The notes beneath the pieces are model-generated. The model was not told the origin of the DNA and made no database searches. It worked only from the letters and a program-made list of their open reading frames with translations. From contig PALY01000004.1 of the NCBI GenBank assembly GCA_002707085.1, positions 102,007-111,322 of the forward strand: a stretch of 9,316 nt of DNA. The letters are read 5' to 3'. The position numbers were made by a program, and so were the translations under genes. This DNA is from Deltaproteobacteria bacterium. Its GTDB lineage: Bacteria; Myxococcota_A; UBA796. Positions 1 to 7,463 of this stretch are shown here, in pieces. Position 1 is the stretch's first letter. Each line of letters opens with the position of its first letter.

Positions 1-41
1 GCTGGAACACGTGCAGCATCAGCCACCGGGAGATGGAGGAC

Positions 42-69
42 AAAAGCGAGCAATGAAAGAATCACTCGC
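42..69 (-). terminator. Possible intrinsic terminator of the metallopeptidase gene
   Basis: Read on the minus strand just past the TAG stop of the peptidase gene, GCGAG (69-65) pairs with CTCGC (50-46). An inner TGA/TCA pairing shortens the loop, leaving a small bulge. The downstream arm is followed directly by TTTT (45-42). Position and orientation fit a Rho-independent terminator for the gene ending at 75, but the stem is short and the U-tract has only four bases, so it would be weak. Confidence 0.4.
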
Positions 70-74
70 GAAGT

Positions 75-2807
75 CTATCTTTCCCGACGACGGATTGCTG
101 CCACCAAACCTGTCAACATCAAGCCCAACCATCCAATCGGGGCCGATTTGGCGCCGGCTGAACATGCACACCCTGTGAGTTTTCCTTCCGAAACGATTCC
201 ACCATCAGCTGCGGCAACAGTGGACTCATCGTCCGTAGTTTCATCAGGATTCGTCTCTTCAGGCGGCTCTGCGGTCACTCCATAAACACAAACATCATCG
301 ATATTCCAACCGCCCATACTCAAGCCACGATCACTGATGATCTCCCACCCAAGTTGGAGTGAACCCGAATCGTCTGCAGAAAATGCGACCACATGATTCA
401 CCCACTGCTTGTCCTGTGTGTGTTCATCACCAATGGAGCGAATCGAAGCATGGTTCGACCAAACGACCTCCTCGTTCGCCAGAATATTGGCTTGGTCGTA
501 GTAGCCATCTTCAACACCAAGCCAGCGCCTGTACTGGACAACCAACTCGGTGTAGTCACCGACATCGATTTCAGTGGACGTCAAACGGTTGTGTTTATCG
601 TTCTGATACTCCCCATTGTATTCTCCACCGCCCAAATCATTCCCCCAGATCCTGTCGCCGGAGAAAGCAAAGTCTGGATCGCCAGCCATACCTGTGGGGG
701 TTCCCCACATCCAGTCATCGGCACCCTCATCGGGCGTACCAGAAAGCAGTGCATGGGTATAGTCTCCATCCGAATCCTCAAACGACTCACAGTACAGTTC
801 GACCAACGAACCTACGTAGAAAGTAAAAGGGTTGATGTCTCCCCCGCTGGGGGCCAATGCCGTGCCGGTGTCACCTGAATCAAGTTCCAAGAAATATGAG
901 ACTGTGGTTCCGGCAGTTTGCCCCGGAATCACACCAGAAAGCGATGTTTCTTCTCCATCCATCGGCACACTGTCCCATGAATCTCCGCCATCGATGCTGT
1001 AGTGAACCTTTGCTCCATCCACATTCGCATCCACACAACCAGGCGCCATATTGATGGCTTCCATATCGATGACTACATCGCTATCGGCAGGCTGTGCCTC
1101 TACCGGCTCATGCACAAGGGTCATTAAAGAGCCATTTCCACCCGGCCCCAAACCGTGAACGCTAAATGCTTCGATGATCGCACACGCATTGGGTGTTCCA
1201 TCGGACAAATCGCCATTGTCATCATCGGCCACGATGAATTCATCAAATGAGTCTGGAATGTCTGGTCCTGCACGCGTGGCTTCAACCAGTAAGGTACTGA
1301 CCGTGTCATACGCCTCGTCTTCGCTCATGTCTTCTTCAAGACGATTCCACAAATCCCAGACTGCACCGCCGAAAATCAATCCGTCGGTATGGACTTGGTT
1401 CACCCAATCATCCGGGTACACGCGGTTCGTAGAAATCTCTCGAATACCACCACCACTGGAATAAAAGTTGGGGGCAATGACCGAGTCACCCGTATTCAGC
1501 GCCGAAACAACGTCCCCAATACCTTCAGATATTGAGCCATCAAAATCACCTGAAACCAGGTTGTAATAGTGGAATGCGTGGCCCCACTCGTGGTAGTTCA
1601 CATCGGCAATACGGCCTGAATTATTACAGCCTGAACCCGCACGCATAAAGTGAATGTCACCATCAAAATAAGCATTGCAGTTATCGTTCTCATTTACGAA
1701 CGCATCAAGCCGTGAGTAGATGATCGACAAGTCCGGCACATAGCGCAACGCCCACTCTCGCACTTGGGACTGAAAGACATATGTGTCGATCTCAGCCTGT
1801 GTGGCGTCGTCGTCAGTAATGGTGACATCCCCGCCCAAATCGTACCAATTGGCATCCGACCCGTTTTCATTGTGAACCCGTAAAAAATCTCCGACCAAAT
1901 CGCCTTCGACGTCGCCATCAGAAGACAAAGACCACTCACCATTTTCGTCGGTAAAGGTGGTCTCACCATCGGTTTGAATGCGCATCCATTGCAGCGGAGA
2001 GGTTGCCATGTCCCCATTTACCGTCCGCTCGTCGTGAACTCCGTACATGGTTCCAGATGAAAAACGAACTTCGTTGTACACATGAATGAGCGTTCCGGTA
2101 TGCGCATCCACAAACCCCACCCAATGGCCCTTTGGACTCTCCGTCTTGGACCGAACCTCCCAAACCAGCGGATATTTCAGGGCGCCAGCCTCTTCTATGG
2201 GCAGCACCATGAGTGTAGATGAAACATCCGTGTGTTTGGAGTTGCCTGCCGGACCGTGTCGCGTAGCTGCCCCCTGTGCATCCACAGCACTCACAGAAGG
2301 CTCACTGCTCATTCCGACCACATCTGGATGCGTTTCAACACCGAACATAATGAGCTTTCCGTGCTTGATTCTCGCCATCAAACCAGAACGCCATAAGGTC
2401 GCTGCTGAACCAGGCAAGACTTGCTCAAACTGAACCAACCAAGTGTCTGTTGATTCAACGTATCCAGACCGGCCCATGACCAGCTGGTCCATATCGATTC
2501 CCACCAAGTCCGGATGATTGATGAAGAAAGCCCGTAGTGCGGCTTCGACTTGGTTCAAATCCTCCAACGGACCGAGTTCAATTCCAGGCCCCCACGCTCT
2601 ATGCGCTCCACCCGTCCGTTCATCAAAGCGAGCATTCCAGCCCACACCTTCACCCTGCACAAATCCCTGCCAGCGGTCCGCTCGGCGATTTCGAGATTGT
2701 TGCTCGATGTGATAGCGACGAATCCGGACTGGCTCCTGACCGATAAAAACCGACGGATGCGGTTGCAATGCCATTGCAGGGAGAGAGAGCAACCAAAAGC
2801 CAATCAT
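75..2807 (-). CDS. Secreted M36/M4-like zinc metallopeptidase with MYXO-CTERM anchor
   Basis: Predicted secreted or surface endopeptidase of 910 residues. Residues 1-13 form a short signal peptide ending in AMA, with no basic residue at its N-terminus. Residues of about 45-245 resemble a fungalysin/thermolysin-type propeptide with a PepSY-like end (GFVDAHTGTLIHVYN). The catalytic zinc motif is H406-E-W-G-H410, and E428 in SEGIGD is the probable third ligand, giving the gluzincin ExxxD pattern with D432. Family-like blocks HTDGLIFGGAVWDLW and DDDNGDLSDGTPNAC follow. About 555-845 are beta-rich, including a jelly-roll/MAM-like part (SGDRIWGNDLGGGEYNGEYQ). An acidic Thr/Glu/Asp linker leads to C880-A-C882, one hydrophobic helix and RRRER, a MYXO-CTERM signal that myxosortase is expected to process at the surface. 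The ATG has AGGAG six bases upstream and an in-frame TAG four codons upstream, so the start is secure. The substrate is unknown. The exact peptidase family (M36 or a relative) is inferred. Confidence 0.9.
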   Translation of the reverse strand: MIGFWLLSLPAMALQPHPSVFIGQEPVRIRRYHIEQQSRNRRADRWQGFVQGEGVGWNARFDERTGGAHRAWGPGIELGPLEDLNQVEAALRAFFINHPDLVGIDMDQLVMGRSGYVESTDTWLVQFEQVLPGSAATLWRSGLMARIKHGKLIMFGVETHPDVVGMSSEPSVSAVDAQGAATRHGPAGNSKHTDVSSTLMVLPIEEAGALKYPLVWEVRSKTESPKGHWVGFVDAHTGTLIHVYNEVRFSSGTMYGVHDERTVNGDMATSPLQWMRIQTDGETTFTDENGEWSLSSDGDVEGDLVGDFLRVHNENGSDANWYDLGGDVTITDDDATQAEIDTYVFQSQVREWALRYVPDLSIIYSRLDAFVNENDNCNAYFDGDIHFMRAGSGCNNSGRIADVNYHEWGHAFHYYNLVSGDFDGSISEGIGDVVSALNTGDSVIAPNFYSSGGGIREISTNRVYPDDWVNQVHTDGLIFGGAVWDLWNRLEEDMSEDEAYDTVSTLLVEATRAGPDIPDSFDEFIVADDDNGDLSDGTPNACAIIEAFSVHGLGPGGNGSLMTLVHEPVEAQPADSDVVIDMEAINMAPGCVDANVDGAKVHYSIDGGDSWDSVPMDGEETSLSGVIPGQTAGTTVSYFLELDSGDTGTALAPSGGDINPFTFYVGSLVELYCESFEDSDGDYTHALLSGTPDEGADDWMWGTPTGMAGDPDFAFSGDRIWGNDLGGGEYNGEYQNDKHNRLTSTEIDVGDYTELVVQYRRWLGVEDGYYDQANILANEEVVWSNHASIRSIGDEHTQDKQWVNHVVAFSADDSGSLQLGWEIISDRGLSMGGWNIDDVCVYGVTAEPPEETNPDETTDDESTVAAADGGIVSEGKLTGCACSAGAKSAPIGWLGLMLTGLVAAIRRRER

Positions 2808-2813
2808 GAAGGA

Positions 2814-2818
2814 CTCCT
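2814..2818 (-). promoter_or_regulatory. Ribosome binding site of the metallopeptidase gene
   Basis: The minus strand reads AGGAG, then six bases, then the ATG at 2807. An in-frame TAG overlaps the start of this site, so no longer reading frame is possible and the site fixes the start. Confidence 0.75.
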
Positions 2819-2852
2819 ACACCGCCACAACCGCTTCGTTGTGAACTCAACA

Positions 2853-2899
2853 CACCCATGGTGGACGCAATGGGGGGTATTCGTAAACATCACCCATGG
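2853..2899. repeat. Pair of 9-bp direct repeats upstream of the peptidase gene
   Basis: CACCCATGG occurs at 2853-2861 and again at 2891-2899, 38 bp apart, within the 155-bp gap before the peptidase gene. Each copy contains the palindrome CCATGG, and the second sits in the 8-bp palindrome CCCATGGG. They could be paired protein-binding sites or chance. No convincing -10/-35 pair was found in this gap, so the peptidase gene may be read through from the membrane-protein gene. Confidence 0.3.
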
Positions 2900-2962
2900 G
2901 ACTGGACAGCTTCTTGACAGGCTCCCCAAGCCGGCAACAGAGAAAAGTGAAGCTTGATCTGT

Positions 2963-3688
2963 TTATGTGAGGGGATCTTCTAGAATCAGATCATCTGATG
3001 GATAGACAACATCTTCTTCGGTCGCAAAGTCTTCTTCATCATCTGGGCCGCGCAACTCCATATACATCTTCACCCAGCCCAGTTCTGCAACAGGGGCCGA
3101 CACAAAGATACCGATACAGCACGCGAGAAACCCCGCCAAGTTCAGGAAGAATGCAACCACGCCATAAAGGAAAATCTCTCCTTTATGGCCATCCGTCATG
3201 GCCCATGCTTTTTTGATGGCTTCCACTGCATCCAGATCATCTTCCATGATCAACAAATACGTTGGGAACAAACCACAAAGGGCAATCACACCTGGAACAA
3301 TGCACAAGCAAAACCCAACCAGGAAAATGCCAACCAAAATAAAGTTTGCCAACACAAGGTTCAAGAATCGCTGACCATCAGAAAAGGCCTTGAACATGTC
3401 GCCAAAAGTCACCGTGGTGTCTCCGCGAAGCAAACGGGCAAAAGCCAACTGCATTCCACCTTTGAGTGGAGGACCCACAATCAAGCTCAAGCACCCGAGC
3501 CCCAACATGACCACAAGCAAAATCAGATCAATCTTGTCATTTCCTGTACTGCCACCGCCGCCACCGCCACCGCCATTGAAAAAGCCAGCGACAACCGCCA
3601 TACCCATGCACAAGATGGGAACTCGTTTGAATACATCCCAGCCTGAAACAACCAAATGTTCTGGACTCAAGTTTGGCGAATGGTCCAT
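2963..3688 (-). CDS. DUF975/YciC-like multi-pass membrane protein with poly-glycine loop
   Basis: Integral membrane protein of 241 residues with no known enzymatic motif. Hydrophobic segments lie at about 24-37, 53-75, 108-150 (two closely packed spans) and 172-200. A helical segment, DDLDAVEAIKKAWAMTDGHK, lies between the last two groups. This layout (TM, 'L.dD...eAi..S..m..g', TM) resembles DUF975/YciC-type and related membrane families whose role is poorly defined. Residues 39-46 are eight glycines in the loop after the first TM, encoded by a GCC/ACC-type repeat. The C-terminus of about 30 residues is acidic and probably cytoplasmic. The ATG is preceded by GAGGGAG four bases upstream. The gene lies 155 bp upstream of the peptidase gene on the same strand, so cotranscription is possible. 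It may help membrane or export processes, but that is a guess. Confidence 0.8.
   Translation of the reverse strand: MDHSPNLSPEHLVVSGWDVFKRVPILCMGMAVVAGFFNGGGGGGGGSTGNDKIDLILLVVMLGLGCLSLIVGPPLKGGMQLAFARLLRGDTTVTFGDMFKAFSDGQRFLNLVLANFILVGIFLVGFCLCIVPGVIALCGLFPTYLLIMEDDLDAVEAIKKAWAMTDGHKGEIFLYGVVAFFLNLAGFLACCIGIFVSAPVAELGWVKMYMELRGPDDEEDFATEEDVVYPSDDLILEDPLT
3551..3574. repeat. GCC/ACC trinucleotide tract encoding eight glycines
   Basis: Eight consecutive triplets of only GCC or ACC (plus strand) read as GGC or GGT glycine codons on the minus strand. The tract is an imperfect microsatellite. Slippage by whole triplets would change loop length without breaking the frame. Confidence 0.85.
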
Positions 3689-3692
3689 GAGA

Positions 3693-3699
3693 CTCCCTC
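3693..3699 (-). promoter_or_regulatory. Ribosome binding site of the DUF975-like gene
   Basis: The minus strand reads GAGGGAG, then four bases, then ATG. Spacing is slightly short, but the purine run is clear and supports the start at 3688. Confidence 0.6.
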
Positions 3700-3724
3700 A
3701 TTGCCTTCAAGATTAGGCTGGGCA

Positions 3725-3753
3725 AGTATACACAAAAGACGCATGAAACATGC
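3725..3753 (-). promoter_or_regulatory. Possible promoter and operator of the DUF975-like gene
   Basis: On the minus strand, TATACT (3730-3725) is a good -10 candidate and would place the transcript start about 30 bases before the ATG. No good -35 is present at 16-18 bp. Instead a perfect inverted repeat, GCATG-AAA-CATGC (3741-3753), lies just upstream, where an activator or repressor could bind. The same 102-bp gap must also hold the promoter of the divergent haem-lipoprotein gene, so the repeat could serve both. This is motif reading only. Confidence 0.35.
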
Positions 3754-3790
3754 CTGACCTTCTACCGCGCCAGCTACACTGCTCAAGTCG

Positions 3791-5332
3791 ATGAACTTCA
3801 AGCCTCCCAACACAGCCATGGTCCTATTGATGGGACACTTGTTTGTGGGTGCAATCGGGTGTGCAGAAATGAAGGAATCGGAGATCACTCAAATCAAGGA
3901 TCTTCCTCCGCTCCCAGACAAAATCACACCTGAATCTCTTCCTCGATCGGACAACCGATCTCCCCAAGACATCACCATTGCTTTGGTTGGAGAGGTGCGA
4001 GGAGAAATCGAACCCTGTGGATGCCCCACGCTCCCATTTGGAGGGTTCGAACGGCGCACCACACAGCTAGGTCGGTTGGCCGACACAGGACCGACCCCCA
4101 TCTTTCATATCGATGCAGGAGACCTTCTCCTTAAAGGGTTTGCCACGGAACGAGCCGACAATATGGCTCGACGGGCAAAGGAAACCTTGGAGCTAAGTTT
4201 ACTGGCTGGAGTTGAACTGTGGGTGCCTGGCCCCAGTGACCTAATTGCACTTCCTGCAAACCAAATAAAAACCGTTCGCGCACCACCCAGAATCAGTGCC
4301 ACATGGACCAACAGTGAAGGAAAACTCCTCTTCCCACCATTCTCGGTGTTGAAAAAAGAAGGGGTACAAATCGGTGTGATTGGTCTCAGCGCAGAACCAC
4401 CCTCAGATAGCGGGGTTGTGATGCGCCCAGCAGTGGACGCCATCAATGATGCGTTGACTCAACTCCCCGAAAACCTCGATCTGGTGATCGCGGTTGGCTC
4501 CATTAACGACCAAGATATCGCTGACATACGCGATCAAGTGTCGGGCATCTCCGCTTTTTTTACGACCCGTGGAGACTCATATGACGACCCATCACCCGCA
4601 GACGGAAAGGCAGCCATCGTCGAAATTCCGGACAGGGGACGGTATCTACAAGTCGCTCATATCCGCTTGGGTTCTTCACCCGACGCTCCCTTGATGCTCC
4701 ACCCAGACCCTCCCACATGGAGGGCGAGACTTGCCGGAGTTCGAAAGAATCAAGAAGACACCCTGCAAGACGAAGGGAGAGGAAGGAATTTAGGCCTTAT
4801 CAACACCATTCCCTTGAGCAGTGAACTCGATCAAGAGGGAGTGATCGCTACTCATGTCGAAAAATACAAGAAGGAAACCCTGAAGCAAGCAGCCAAAAGT
4901 GCGGAAACCATCGATCCTCACACACCCACATACGGCTCTTCTGGAACCTGCGTGAACTGCCACAGCAATGAATTCGCAAGATGGACCCTTACGGGCCACG
5001 CAAAAGCTTGGATGGTGCTTGTAGAACGAAATGAAACACAAAACCCAGAATGTGTTGGATGCCATACAACGGCATTTGGAAAACCCGGAGGATTGGGAGA
5101 ACTCACCGCCGGCAACATCCGCAAATTCAAAGGCGTACAATGCGAAGTCTGTCACGGACCCATGGCGGGCCACCCCCAAGATGGACGGGTCACAGCCACG
5201 AGTATTTCCGAAAAAACATGCCTTCCGTGCCACGATGAAGCCAACAGTCCCAAATTCGAATTTGAGTCGTATCTGGCACGCGCATCATGCCAGGGCGGAA
5301 GACCTCAGATCATTGCGCAGCCGACAGAATAG
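3791..5332 (+). CDS. Tetrahaem cytochrome c554-like lipoprotein with 5'-nucleotidase-like domain
   Basis: Predicted exported redox protein of 513 residues. The N-terminus has a basic residue, a hydrophobic run and a lipobox ending G-A-I-G-C24, so Cys24 is probably lipidated. Residues of about 55-310 resemble the calcineurin-like/5'-nucleotidase domain of the subfamily carrying EPCGC (74-78) followed by GG..RR, then H106-I-D-A-G-D111. The usual DxH and GNHE metal motifs appear as VGEVRG and GPSDL, so phosphatase activity is doubtful. The C-terminal third has four haem c sites: CVNCH (387), CVGCH (421), CEVCH (451) and CLPCH (477). H403 (GHAKAW) and H461 are candidate distal ligands, as in cytochrome c554-type domains. 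It should carry electrons outside the inner membrane and needs a cytochrome c maturation system from elsewhere. Its redox partners are unknown. No Shine-Dalgarno precedes the ATG; Met10 and Met14 are alternative starts, but Met1 supplies the only basic residue. Confidence 0.87.
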   Translation: MNFKPPNTAMVLLMGHLFVGAIGCAEMKESEITQIKDLPPLPDKITPESLPRSDNRSPQDITIALVGEVRGEIEPCGCPTLPFGGFERRTTQLGRLADTGPTPIFHIDAGDLLLKGFATERADNMARRAKETLELSLLAGVELWVPGPSDLIALPANQIKTVRAPPRISATWTNSEGKLLFPPFSVLKKEGVQIGVIGLSAEPPSDSGVVMRPAVDAINDALTQLPENLDLVIAVGSINDQDIADIRDQVSGISAFFTTRGDSYDDPSPADGKAAIVEIPDRGRYLQVAHIRLGSSPDAPLMLHPDPPTWRARLAGVRKNQEDTLQDEGRGRNLGLINTIPLSSELDQEGVIATHVEKYKKETLKQAAKSAETIDPHTPTYGSSGTCVNCHSNEFARWTLTGHAKAWMVLVERNETQNPECVGCHTTAFGKPGGLGELTAGNIRKFKGVQCEVCHGPMAGHPQDGRVTATSISEKTCLPCHDEANSPKFEFESYLARASCQGGRPQIIAQPTE

Positions 5333-5338
5333 GCAAAA

Positions 5339-7357
5339 TCACCAAGCGGAAAGGAAGCGATCAACCTCTTCGCGCTCGAGCTGCCCCAAAGACAAATCGA
5401 GGCATACGCTACAAATATGCACACCGTTGTAGTTGTAAACCGCGCTCGCTTCGAATGCTGTGCGACCACACATGTCACAAACGGCATTGTCCGCAGACTC
5501 CAAGCTTTTGCGATGTTGACCGATTCGGATGACACAACGGTCGCACACAAAGGCCTTGCTCCCTGCCATCATGTACTGAACTTCGGAAGAGTTGCGTCCA
5601 CAGGTGCTACAACGAGTCGAATCATTCTTACTCACCTTTCTCGGACTCAAGCTGGCGGCAGGCGGACTGACAAAGGACAACATGCGGTCCACCCGACTGG
5701 TGTCGCCTTTTGATGCAGCAAGGGCGGCCAACTTCGCTGATGCAACGGGTTCGCCATACATCGCCAGCGCTGCCCAAGCGGCGGCGCCCAAATCATCATC
5801 CACTTCTTCTGCCCAACGGGCCAGCAGCGCCTTTCCTGCGGTGCTGCGCCTGACGCCAATCGCCAACAACAACAAGGCCTGGTACGCACGGGCGCGGGAA
5901 CGCTCTGTCTCCAGGTTGTTTCGGTGGGCTGTCACATCATCTGCTGGCCCATGTCTGTCGACCGCAGCCTTTTTGATGTCCGCTTCATCCAACTGGAGAC
6001 CAGCCGTCAATACCGGTTCAGGCAACACCGATGCCGCAGAAAGCGCTTCCAAACCCAACCCGGGACCGAAAAACTTTCCGGGCTCCCGAAGACGGGAGGA
6101 GGCAGCATCCGCAACAGCACCCAACACCATTGTGCAAGCCGTCTCCCACAGCTGAAAGCGAAGGCCTTCATCCTGTGTTCTATCGATGGCCAACAAAACA
6201 TTCGAAATCATCGAAGGTCCCACATCTCGAAGTTCATCGAGTACCGTTTGAATCCGCTGACGCGTGACGCTTCTCGCATCCACAGCACCACCAGGAGGAA
6301 GACGGTCAAAAGTACCTACCTCTGTCTCCAGAGCATTGGTCAACCAAGCAGAGTCCTGGGTATGCCGACGCGTCCGCACCAGTTCTATGTAGGTGGGCAT
6401 ATGCTCTGGATGATCCCGTAAAGTATCTCTAAAAACCTTGGTGGCTTCACCCGGATCGCCTTCCTCAAGAAGCGTACATCCGAGGGCATACCGCGCAGCA
6501 AGATGTTCAGGATCGACCAACAGCGCCTTGTTGCAGGCTTCTCTGGCCCGAGAAAAATCACCCATCTGAAACCAAGCCATGGCCATCCGGCTCAACACAT
6601 TTGTATCGTCAGGACGTTCTCTTAGGTACTGACGGAAATGCTGAATGGCATTGTTGTACTTTCCAGAGTCGTAGGCCACCTGACCCAAGTGAAACTTTGC
6701 GACCGCAGCATGGTCTGGATTCTCTCGAAGCCGAATAAAGAAACGTTGAGCTTCCTTGGTTCGTCCTGTGATCATGCAGCAAATGCCCATGTCACGAAGC
6801 ATTTGAGGATGTTGATCAGGGGTTGGCTCTAGCTGCATAGAGCGAACCAAATGGTACTGGGCCCGTTCCACCAGTCGCGTAGCCATGCCCTGACTTCTGG
6901 CGAATTGCATCAACGCCCGACCCAGCAACAGGTGGGTTTCCCACGCTTCTGGGGCCAATCTGCATGCGGATTCATAATGCCGAACCGAACGCCCCAAATC
7001 ACCACGAACTGTTTCCAGAGCCCCAAAAGCCATCTGTAAGTCTGCTCGTTCTGACTCCGCAGAGAAAGCTTGATTCAAATACTTGGAGGATGCATCCGGT
7101 CGATCCATACAGGCCAGAGCAGCTCCAGCAACCACCAATGCAACAACAGATGTGGGGTCGTCTTGCAAAACACGACGAGCCAAACCCAACGCTTCTGTGA
7201 CGGCTTTTTCTCCACCACCATGAATCCAGCCACGGCTAAGAAGACACCGACTCAACTCCAATCGTGCATCCAAATCGTCCGAAGACGCATCGATGCGTTC
7301 TTGCAGTTTGGTAATGGTCCAATCTAGCTTTGCGTGTGGAAGAACCGGTGAAGCCAT
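5339..7357 (-). CDS. TPR/helical-repeat protein with two C-terminal ClpX-type C4 zinc fingers
   Basis: Predicted soluble protein of 672 residues with no signal peptide. Residues of about 5-325 are tetratricopeptide repeats, clearest around 215-320 (KFHLGQVAYDSGKYNNAIQHF). The middle (about 350-480) is helical and unassigned. About 495-552 look HEAT-like (AAWAALAMYGEPVASAKLAA). Two zinc fingers end the protein: C583-C586/C605-C608 and C627-C630/C649-C652. Both have the CX2C-X18-CX2C spacing of the ClpX N-terminal domain, including the 'MAGS.AFVCD.C' block. No AAA+ ATPase domain is present. In ClpX this finger dimerises and binds adaptors and substrates, so a scaffold or adaptor role is a reasonable inference. 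I chose the ATG at 7357; an in-frame TTG at 7390 would add 11 residues. Neither has a Shine-Dalgarno. The stop lies 6 bp from the stop of the convergent haem-lipoprotein gene. Confidence 0.85.
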   Translation of the reverse strand: MASPVLPHAKLDWTITKLQERIDASSDDLDARLELSRCLLSRGWIHGGGEKAVTEALGLARRVLQDDPTSVVALVVAGAALACMDRPDASSKYLNQAFSAESERADLQMAFGALETVRGDLGRSVRHYESACRLAPEAWETHLLLGRALMQFARSQGMATRLVERAQYHLVRSMQLEPTPDQHPQMLRDMGICCMITGRTKEAQRFFIRLRENPDHAAVAKFHLGQVAYDSGKYNNAIQHFRQYLRERPDDTNVLSRMAMAWFQMGDFSRAREACNKALLVDPEHLAARYALGCTLLEEGDPGEATKVFRDTLRDHPEHMPTYIELVRTRRHTQDSAWLTNALETEVGTFDRLPPGGAVDARSVTRQRIQTVLDELRDVGPSMISNVLLAIDRTQDEGLRFQLWETACTMVLGAVADAASSRLREPGKFFGPGLGLEALSAASVLPEPVLTAGLQLDEADIKKAAVDRHGPADDVTAHRNNLETERSRARAYQALLLLAIGVRRSTAGKALLARWAEEVDDDLGAAAWAALAMYGEPVASAKLAALAASKGDTSRVDRMLSFVSPPAASLSPRKVSKNDSTRCSTCGRNSSEVQYMMAGSKAFVCDRCVIRIGQHRKSLESADNAVCDMCGRTAFEASAVYNYNGVHICSVCLDLSLGQLEREEVDRFLSAW

Positions 7358-7463
7358 GATCGAGTTCGCGAAAGGAGGGAGGGCGGACAAGGAAGGATAC
7401 TTAAACCCTTAATACATCCACAGAAGCCCGCCATTCCGCGATTACAGTGATACACGCCGATGC
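7358..7463. promoter_or_regulatory. Divergent promoter region between the TPR-zinc-finger and spermidine-synthase-like genes
   Basis: These 106 bp separate two genes read in opposite directions, so both promoters should lie here or just inside the genes. On the minus strand TATTAA (7414-7409) could be a -10 for the TPR gene, with a transcript start about 45 bases before its ATG. On the plus strand GATACA (7449-7454) is a weak -10 candidate only about 10 bases from the ATG at 7464, which would give an almost leaderless transcript. No convincing -35 was found for either. Confidence 0.3.

Noticed and set aside
1..56. Possible 3' end of a plus-strand gene entering from the left (frame closing at TGA 54-56)
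   Set aside because: Only 17 codons are visible, and all three plus frames are open at the very edge, so nothing distinguishes a real gene end. The stretch also overlaps the probable minus-strand terminator.
393..878. Plus-strand reading frame of 161 codons opposite the peptidase gene
   Set aside because: It lies wholly antisense to a well-supported protease gene, has no recognisable domain and no convincing RBS. It is a shadow frame, like the other frames inside the five genes.
3185..3646. Plus-strand frame of 153 codons opposite the DUF975-like gene
   Set aside because: The translation is rich in Gln, His, Asn and Thr with no domain, while the minus strand encodes a coherent multi-TM protein with an RBS.
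7373..7380. AGGAGG-like purine run on the plus strand that could be a Shine-Dalgarno
   Set aside because: No start codon lies 5-10 bases downstream on the plus strand. It is just the complement of the start region of the TPR-zinc-finger gene, and the plus-strand ATG at 7464 is more than 80 bases away.
7358..7390. TTG at 7390 as the start of the TPR-zinc-finger protein
   Set aside because: It would add 11 residues (MSALPPFANSI) with no RBS before it. The ATG at 7357 begins just before the first helical repeat and is the more usual codon. The longer form cannot be fully excluded.
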